Shown here: positions 6,212 through 11,587 of the stretch, in pieces
Position numbering within the stretch: the first letter of the stretch is position 1
Layout: every line of letters begins with the position of its first letter
Assembly: GCA_964405075.1 (NCBI GenBank)
Contig: CAYOMP010000087.1
Span: 1-11,587, forward strand
Origin: CAYOMP01 sp964405075
Lineage (GTDB): Bacteria; Bacillota; Clostridia; Lachnospirales; Lachnospiraceae
Length of the DNA stretch: 11,587 bases
Direction of reading: 5' to 3'
Translations under genes and position numbers: made by a program
The notes under the pieces: generated by a model
Databases searched by the model: none
What the model was told of the DNA's origin: nothing
Seen by the model: only the letters and a program-made list of their open reading frames with translations

Positions 6212-6234
6212 TATAAGTAAAACTTACATATTTT
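6212..6234 (+). terminator. Weak hairpin after the HAD phosphatase gene
   Basis: TAAGT (6214-6218) pairs with ACTTA (6222-6226) over an AAA loop, and the stem can be prolonged by one pair past a mismatch. TTTT follows at 6231-6234. The stem is short and A/T-rich, so termination would be inefficient, but no better terminator occurs before the next gene. Confidence 0.3.
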
Positions 6235-6316
6235 GCATTCCTTTTATGATTAAAGTCAAGAGGATTTTGGGTTGAATTACTAAAATAATAGATGAATTTT
6301 GCAGGTATATTGTTTT

Positions 6317-6342
6317 TTGACGGTGTGTAAAAATGCTATTTT
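6317..6342 (+). promoter_or_regulatory. Possible promoter of the glycosyltransferase-greA operon
   Basis: TTGACG (6317-6322) resembles a -35. TGCTATTTT (6334-6342) resembles an extended -10. The 14-bp spacer is shorter than ideal. The position, about 30 bp before the gene, fits. Confidence 0.35.
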
Positions 6343-6372
6343 TAAGATGAAAACGAAATTGTGAGGGAATAT

Positions 6373-7542
6373 ATGAATGGTGAAATACTGATATTTATAT
6401 CAAGAGTGCTTTGTTATGGCTCTAATGTCTTTTTTGCAAATAATCTTGCAGAGGCTTTTGAAAAAATAGGATACAATGTTGAAATGTGTGAATTGGATTT
6501 TAGCGAAGATATGACCTCTGTATTAGAAAAATATGTGGGCAAGAAATTCACAGCTATAATTGATTTTAATTCTACATTACCAAGATTAGAGGTTGATGAA
6601 AAGGTTAGATATTTAGACATGATAGAAGGGCCTTTTTTTAACTATATAGTAGACCATCCATTATATCATCATCCAGTTTTGCAAATAGATATTAAAGATT
6701 ATAATGTTATTTGTTTGGATAATAACCATAAGCAGTATATTGAGAAGTATTATCAAAATATTAAGAATACATTGATGCTGCCTTTAGCACCCACAAGTTC
6801 TGTTAGTGATGATTCTTGCAGTAAAAAAACGGAAGATATAGTTTTTTTAGGAACCTATACTCCTTCAAGAATAATAGATGAGCAAATTATAAAATTGGAT
6901 AATAAGGATAGCGATTTAATAGAACAAATTATAGATATAATGTATTATGATTCATCAATTTCTCATGAAAAGGCATTAGAAATGATTTTTGCGGAGAAGG
7001 CTATTGAATTATCAAGTGATGAATTTAAACAATTGGCAAACAAAACATATTTGGCTGATATGTATTTAAGAGCCATTAGAAGAGAGAAAGTGATTAATGA
7101 ACTCATTAATAATGATATAAAGGTTACTGTGTATGGTGCTAAATGGGATGAATTCTTTGGCAGAAAAATGGAGAATCTTATAATTAGAAATAACGTAGAT
7201 TATGCGGTTATACCGGAAATAATGAGCAGGGCCAAAATGGTATTAAATGTTATGCCGGAATTTAAGGATGGTATACATGACAGAGTATTAAATGCAATGC
7301 AAAATAGAGCAGTTTGTATTACCGACACAAACGATTTTATTAGTAGGAATTTTGTAGACGGACAGGATTTGATTACATATTCAAATAACAGATTAGAAGA
7401 GCTACCAGAAAAGATTAAAAATGTTTTAGAAGATGAGAGTAGGTTAAATCAGATTGCTCAAAATGGCTATAGAAAGGTTGCAGGCAAATATACTTGGACA
7501 AATAGTGCAAGAAAAATATTAGAATCAATAGGGAGAATGTAG
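6373..7542 (+). CDS. CgeB-like glycosyltransferase (GT-B fold)
   Basis: This is a 389-residue soluble protein with the layout of GT-B glycosyltransferases related to the spore protein CgeB. The N-terminal Rossmann half contains CYGSNVFFANNLAEAFEKIGYNV near residue 14 and the VDHPLYHHP segment at 93-101. The C-terminal half has VTVYGAKWDEFF (251-262) and the donor-binding signature HDRVLNAMQNRAVCITD (302-318), followed by a helix ending in YTWTNSARKIL. It should move a sugar from a nucleotide donor to an unknown acceptor. The ATG at 6373 is preferred over a GTG at 6361 because the latter overlaps the ribosome site (GAGGGA). It is first in a four-gene run. Relatives often lie near flagellin genes, so flagellin glycosylation is possible, but a terminator and another gene separate them here. 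Confidence 0.75.
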   Translation: MNGEILIFISRVLCYGSNVFFANNLAEAFEKIGYNVEMCELDFSEDMTSVLEKYVGKKFTAIIDFNSTLPRLEVDEKVRYLDMIEGPFFNYIVDHPLYHHPVLQIDIKDYNVICLDNNHKQYIEKYYQNIKNTLMLPLAPTSSVSDDSCSKKTEDIVFLGTYTPSRIIDEQIIKLDNKDSDLIEQIIDIMYYDSSISHEKALEMIFAEKAIELSSDEFKQLANKTYLADMYLRAIRREKVINELINNDIKVTVYGAKWDEFFGRKMENLIIRNNVDYAVIPEIMSRAKMVLNVMPEFKDGIHDRVLNAMQNRAVCITDTNDFISRNFVDGQDLITYSNNRLEELPEKIKNVLEDESRLNQIAQNGYRKVAGKYTWTNSARKILESIGRM

Positions 7543-7543
7543 A

Positions 7544-8047
7544 ATGGGTGAAAGACTAACAGAAAATGATATTAAAAAAATTGAGGAAGAGATAGAGTAT
7601 AGAAAGCTTGTGGTGAGAAAAGAGGCAATTGAAGCTGTAAAGGAAGCTAGAGCGCAAGGTGATTTAAGTGAGAATTTTGAATATTATGCTGCTAAGAAGG
7701 AAAAGAACAAAAATGAAAGCAGAATAAGATATCTAGAAAGAATGCTGAAAACTGCAGAAGTAGTTGAAGATGAATCAGCAGATGATGAGGTTGGGCTTAA
7801 TAATACAGTAGAAGTATATATTGAGGATGATGATGAGATAGAAACTTATAAGATTGTAACTTCCGTAAGGGGAAATTCAATGAATGGATTTATTAGTATT
7901 GAATCTCCTATGGGAAAAGCAATATTAGGTAAAAAGGTAAATGACAGAGTATATGTGCAGGTAAATGATAATTATGGTTATTATGTAGTTATAAAATATA
8001 TTGATAAATCTACAGATGAGGAAGATGATAGAATCAGAGGATTCTAG
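7544..8047 (+). CDS. greA: Transcription elongation factor GreA
   Basis: This is a 167-residue member of the GreA/GreB family. Residues 1-75 form the coiled coil that enters the RNA polymerase secondary channel. Its tip carries GDLSENFEY with D40 and E43, the acids that hold the catalytic metal for transcript cleavage and rescue backtracked polymerase. The C-terminal FKBP-like domain has the usual SPMGKAILGKKVNDRVYV signature near residue 120. The ATG begins one base after the preceding gene's stop codon, so translation is probably coupled. The tail after about residue 155 is acidic and slightly longer than usual. It may be a second GreA-type copy, since it sits among envelope genes and not in the usual greA context; this needs the rest of the genome. 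Confidence 0.92.
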   Translation: MGERLTENDIKKIEEEIEYRKLVVRKEAIEAVKEARAQGDLSENFEYYAAKKEKNKNESRIRYLERMLKTAEVVEDESADDEVGLNNTVEVYIEDDDEIETYKIVTSVRGNSMNGFISIESPMGKAILGKKVNDRVYVQVNDNYGYYVVIKYIDKSTDEEDDRIRGF

Positions 8048-8061
8048 TTAAAGGAATATAT

Positions 8062-10269
8062 ATGGTTGAGAATTTAAAGCGTAAATTGATTAAGTTAAAG
8101 GAAAAATGTAACAAAATATATTCAAAATGGAAAGAATATGCTGATAATAGTTTTGGTGATACACAAAAAGGATTGTGCATAATGTCAACACTTGTATTAA
8201 TAGCAACTGTTGGGGAGTGTATATCTAATTTCTTTCCAAATAGAAGAATTGGATTTGTTATAGGAGCAATAATTGGTGGAATTGCTGTTAAGACTGTGTT
8301 ATGGATAGCTACATTATTTTTGAAGTTTTTTCTAAGAAATGGCGAAAAAAACTTTATACATGCTGTTGTTATGGGAGCCACCTTATTATGGCTTGCTATG
8401 ATGGGAAGCATAAATGCAGGAAGGCTTGGTAACGTAATTTATGCATTGATAGTGTTTTTTGCATTAGGCTTTTTGGCAAAGGGATTATGGGCATTTGCTG
8501 TAAATCTGAAAAGAAATATTGTAGTTTATGTTTCTATGGGCGTAAGTGGCGTTATTGTTGTTGTTTTTGTTATAATGATGGTGGGTAAAGGTTTTTTGGA
8601 CAAATATGTACCAGAATATATTGAAAAAAATAAACAGGTAGAGTTAAGTACACAGATAGACGGCTTTGAGAGTTATTTGGAAGAGGGAAGTTACGAAGTA
8701 GCCAGTTTTGAGTATTCGCCAGAGGGAGAAAAGGACATATTAACTCATTCAGTCGATTTGACTAAATATGTTGACGAAGAGGAGTGGTACTATGGATTAT
8801 ATAGAAGTTTATATCAATCATATACCTTGGATAAGGCACCAGTTGCAGGAAAAGTGTGGTACCCAAAGAATGGAAAGAAATGTCCTGTTGTATTTATAAT
8901 TCATGGAAATCACAATATAAATACTCCTTCATATTTGGGATATGATTATTTAGGAGAATATTTGGCATCTCATGGATATGTATTTGTATCTGTTGATGAG
9001 AATGTGCTTAATCTCAGGAGTAATGAAAATGATGGAAGAGCTGTGTTATTGTTGGAAAATATTAAAACAGTAGAAAGTTTTAATCTGGATAAAAATAGTC
9101 CTTTATATGGTATGATGGATTTGGAGAATATTGCATTGATGGGACATTCAAGAGGTGGTGAATCCATAGCAACAGCGTATTTGTTTAATTCAATGAGCGA
9201 ATATCCTAGTAATGGTAGCTTTAAGTTTGATTACAATTTTAATATAAAATCATTAATTGCTATTGCACCTTCAAATGCTCAGTATAAACCTGCGGGACAT
9301 CAAGTAGAACTTGAAAATGTGAATTATTTGTTGTTGCAGGGAGCTAATGATCAGGATGTATCTACCTTTATGGGTAATGTCCAATATGAAAATGTTTCGT
9401 TTACAGATAATGAAGAGTATATCAAATCATCGTTATACATAGCTGGAGCTAATCACGGGCAATTTAATTCAAAATGGGGCTTGTATGATTTGTCATATCC
9501 TTTTACAAGATGGTATAATGTAGGAAATTTTATTAAATCTAAAGAACAAAAGAGTATATTAAAAATGTATTCAAAAGTTTTCTTAGATAAAACATTAGGC
9601 AAAAATGATACATATGGAGATTTGCTGACGGATTATGCTAAGTATAGTAAATATTTACCTGAAACGGTGTATATTCAACAATATAATACATCAGCTTTTC
9701 AATGCATAAGTGATTTTGAAGAGGATTCAAATTTAAAAACAGCCAGTGATACAGAAACTAGTATTTATACTGGTAAAATGTCAATTTGGACAGAAGAGAT
9801 GTTGATTTTTTCTAGCGAAAGTTTTTACTCAGAAAAGGATAATCATGCACTATTTTTAAAATGGGATGAAGGATTAGAACCTGATGTGACTTTTTCATTT
9901 AAAAGAGCAAAGAATTTGAAAGATTCGGCAATACAATTTGATATATGTGATATAAATGAAGATAATATCGAAGAAGTTAAAAACATGGACATAACAATAG
10001 TTTTGTTAGATACATATGGTAATGAAATTTCTGCAAATATGAATAAATTCGTCACAGTTTATCCACCATTACCTGTTAAACTATCAAAGGTGCAGTATTT
10101 AAGTAATCAAAGTGAATATAAAAAGTGTTTTCAAACTGTGAATATTCCAGTAAGTCAGTTTGAAAAGAAGGGGGACAAATTTGATTATAAAAATATTATT
10201 AGACTTAAATTTATTTTCGGTGATGATGAGGGCAAGGTAAATATTGATAATGTTGGAATTGTAAAATAA
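8062..10269 (+). CDS. Membrane-anchored alpha/beta-hydrolase with C-terminal beta domain
   Basis: This 735-residue protein begins with a basic cytoplasmic segment and five predicted membrane helices (about 38-58, 63-88, 97-116, 123-147, 152-174), which puts the rest outside the cell. The middle is an alpha/beta hydrolase: HGN oxyanion region at 281-283, nucleophile elbow GHSRGG with S363, likely acid D430 in QGANDQD, and H465 in GANHGQ, a complete catalytic triad. Residues about 550-735 are beta-rich, ending in KVNIDNVGIVK, and resemble a jelly-roll carbohydrate-binding or galactose-binding-like module. It is probably an esterase acting on a surface or extracellular substrate; the substrate is unknown. 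The ATG follows AAAGGA and comes 14 bp after greA. The hydrolase core is similar to chlorophyllase/PAF-acetylhydrolase-like enzymes, which I judge by motif only. Confidence 0.8.
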   Translation: MVENLKRKLIKLKEKCNKIYSKWKEYADNSFGDTQKGLCIMSTLVLIATVGECISNFFPNRRIGFVIGAIIGGIAVKTVLWIATLFLKFFLRNGEKNFIHAVVMGATLLWLAMMGSINAGRLGNVIYALIVFFALGFLAKGLWAFAVNLKRNIVVYVSMGVSGVIVVVFVIMMVGKGFLDKYVPEYIEKNKQVELSTQIDGFESYLEEGSYEVASFEYSPEGEKDILTHSVDLTKYVDEEEWYYGLYRSLYQSYTLDKAPVAGKVWYPKNGKKCPVVFIIHGNHNINTPSYLGYDYLGEYLASHGYVFVSVDENVLNLRSNENDGRAVLLLENIKTVESFNLDKNSPLYGMMDLENIALMGHSRGGESIATAYLFNSMSEYPSNGSFKFDYNFNIKSLIAIAPSNAQYKPAGHQVELENVNYLLLQGANDQDVSTFMGNVQYENVSFTDNEEYIKSSLYIAGANHGQFNSKWGLYDLSYPFTRWYNVGNFIKSKEQKSILKMYSKVFLDKTLGKNDTYGDLLTDYAKYSKYLPETVYIQQYNTSAFQCISDFEEDSNLKTASDTETSIYTGKMSIWTEEMLIFSSESFYSEKDNHALFLKWDEGLEPDVTFSFKRAKNLKDSAIQFDICDINEDNIEEVKNMDITIVLLDTYGNEISANMNKFVTVYPPLPVKLSKVQYLSNQSEYKKCFQTVNIPVSQFEKKGDKFDYKNIIRLKFIFGDDEGKVNIDNVGIVK

Positions 10270-10301
10270 ATATAATGTGTAGGAATGTTAGGAGGTTGTT
10301 T

Positions 10302-11519
10302 ATGGGTTTTGAAAAAGAAAAAATAAGACAGATTAGAAATTTGCTTTTTTGGGCGGCTGCTTTAATTTTGGGAATTATTTACATAGGCAATATTTTTTCA
10401 GGATTAAAAGTGCTAGTAGGAATATTGATGCCCTTTTTAATAGGTGGGGCTATGGCATTTGTATTGAATATACCAATGTCTTTTTATGAAAGAACATTAC
10501 TCAAAAGTAAAAGATGTGAAAAAATTAGAAGACCAGTGTCTATAATACTATCTATAATATCAATAGTAGTTGTATTTTTTGCAGTTATAATGATTGTTGT
10601 ACCTCAGATAGGTCAAACAATATCTGGTTTAGCAAAAACAATACCTGTATTTTATGCAAGAGTGTTTACAGAGTTAGAGGTTTTGTTTGCATCTAATTCA
10701 GAAATTATGGAATTATTGAATGATTTTGAAGCTAGTTCAATTAATTGGCAAGAGATATTCTCAAGTATAGTAGATTTTGCTAAGAACGGATTTGGAAATG
10801 TATTTGTTTCAACAGTATCACTAGCTACATCTGTTATTGGTGGAGTTACTAACTTTGTTATTGCATTTGTATTTGCACTATATATTTTGGCACAGAAGGA
10901 AGAATTAGGAAGCCAGTTAAAGAGAACACTTAGAGCATATTTACCAAATAAGGCGTACAAATTAACAATAAAAGTATGCAAACTTTTAAATAAAAACTTT
11001 CATAATTTCATTACAGGACAGTGTACAGAAGCGGTAATTCTAGGAACAATGTTTGTAATTGTAATGACAATATTCAGACTTCCGTATGCAGTAATGATTG
11101 GAGTTTTGATTGCGTTTACAGCATTGATACCTATTGTAGGTGCTTTTATAGGATGTGCAGTAGGAGCATTTTTGATACTTATGGTATCACCAATAAAGGC
11201 GGTTATATTTATAGTGATATTCCTCACATTGCAACAAATAGAAGGTAATCTTATTTATCCAAAAGTAGTTGGTGGTTCAGTTGGATTGCCGGCCATATGG
11301 GTATTAGCTGCTGTTACAGTAGGTGGTAGCTTAATGGGACTAGTTGGAATGTTAATTTTTATTCCATTAGTTTCTACGGGATATGCATTGATTAGAGAAG
11401 ATGTAAATAAAAGAAATGTTAAAATAAGTGAAATATCAAATGCAGAAAGAAAAAAGAAAGATAATTCTGTAGAGTTAGATGTAATTAATATTGAGAAAAA
11501 TGATATAGAAAAATTGTAA
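10302..11519 (+). CDS. AI-2E family transporter (PerM/YdbI/YtvI-like membrane protein)
   Basis: This is a 405-residue polytopic membrane protein. Hydrophobic helices near the N-terminus (LLFWAAALILGIIYIG, GILMPFLIGGAMAFVLNI) are followed by a third helix, a soluble loop, and a C-terminal cluster with the family signature QQIEGNLIYPKVVGGSVGLP beginning at residue 311. The family includes the E. coli autoinducer-2 exporter TqsA and Na+/H+ antiporters, so the substrate cannot be assigned. I start at the ATG at 10302 because GGAGG lies 7 bases before it; an upstream ATG at 10275 has no ribosome site and adds nine unconserved residues. The C-terminus is a charged cytoplasmic tail. It is the last gene of the operon, 32 bp after the hydrolase gene. 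Confidence 0.88.
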   Translation: MGFEKEKIRQIRNLLFWAAALILGIIYIGNIFSGLKVLVGILMPFLIGGAMAFVLNIPMSFYERTLLKSKRCEKIRRPVSIILSIISIVVVFFAVIMIVVPQIGQTISGLAKTIPVFYARVFTELEVLFASNSEIMELLNDFEASSINWQEIFSSIVDFAKNGFGNVFVSTVSLATSVIGGVTNFVIAFVFALYILAQKEELGSQLKRTLRAYLPNKAYKLTIKVCKLLNKNFHNFITGQCTEAVILGTMFVIVMTIFRLPYAVMIGVLIAFTALIPIVGAFIGCAVGAFLILMVSPIKAVIFIVIFLTLQQIEGNLIYPKVVGGSVGLPAIWVLAAVTVGGSLMGLVGMLIFIPLVSTGYALIREDVNKRNVKISEISNAERKKKDNSVELDVINIEKNDIEKL

Positions 11520-11562
11520 GTTGTCGAGTTAGTTTATTTGTGTATTAATATAGACTTTTCTT

Positions 11563-11568
11563 TGACAA
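11563..11568 (+). promoter_or_regulatory. Possible -35 element at the right edge
   Basis: A perfect TTGACA sits 19 bases from the window end, so any -10 at normal spacing would fall at or beyond the edge. GTTGTC (11520-11525) and GACAAC (11564-11569) also form a loose inverted pair. It would serve a downstream gene not seen here. Confidence 0.25.
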
Positions 11569-11587
11569 CATAGACACATTTACTATT

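Noticed and set aside
6361..6372. GTG as start of the glycosyltransferase
   Set aside because: The GTG is part of the ribosome binding sequence for the ATG at 6373.
8034..8411. Minus-strand open frame opposite the start of the membrane hydrolase
   Set aside because: It lies over the strongly supported membrane helices of the + strand gene, has no ribosome site and no recognisable domain.
10275..10301. Upstream ATG as start of the AI-2E family protein
   Set aside because: It has no ribosome site, whereas GGAGG is correctly spaced before the ATG at 10302.

Overview
The window is low-GC DNA (about one third G+C by eye) with dense, mostly co-directional genes, strong AGGAGG-type ribosome binding sites and short leaders. 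Gene content (a Lachnospiraceae-style flagellin, a Y-family polymerase/YolD-like pair, a Cof-type HAD phosphatase, GreA, an AI-2E family exporter) points to a motile Clostridia, most likely Lachnospiraceae. All genes supported here lie on the + strand.

Layout. (1) 2-1813: the 3' part of a Y-family translesion polymerase, cut by the left edge, followed by its YolD-like companion. (2) 1814-4834: a 173-bp regulatory gap with a good extended -10 promoter and a direct repeat around its -35, then a small cysteine-rich zinc-ribbon protein and, 10 bp later, a 768-residue flagellin, closed by a strong hairpin terminator. The flagellin carries an HExxH...E metallopeptidase in its surface-exposed middle region, so it is a flagellinolysin: a flagellar filament subunit that is also a protease. 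An 87-residue Gly/Thr/Ser linker made of in-frame 36-bp repeats joins the peptidase to the C-terminal flagellin domain. (3) 4697-5318: a 622-bp stretch with no convincing gene. It holds a tandem GC-rich element next to the terminator, two candidate promoters, and two segments with strong base-pairing potential. The second segment (5127-5247) folds on paper into two abutting domains, one of them a three-way junction closed by a helix containing tandem G-A pairs. I do not recognise it as a known riboswitch class. (4) 5319-6191: a Cof-type HAD phosphatase. (5) 6373-11519: a probable four-gene operon encoding a CgeB-like glycosyltransferase, GreA, a membrane-anchored alpha/beta hydrolase and an AI-2E family membrane protein. 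A possible -35 element sits at the right edge.

How the parts relate. The proteolytic flagellin is the main biological feature. Whether the zinc-ribbon protein upstream or the glycosyltransferase downstream act on it is only suggested by position. The most likely undescribed element is the structured leader RNA before the HAD phosphatase gene. Three start sites were moved downstream of the longest open frame because a proper ribosome binding site and family homology favour the later start (HAD phosphatase, glycosyltransferase, AI-2E protein).
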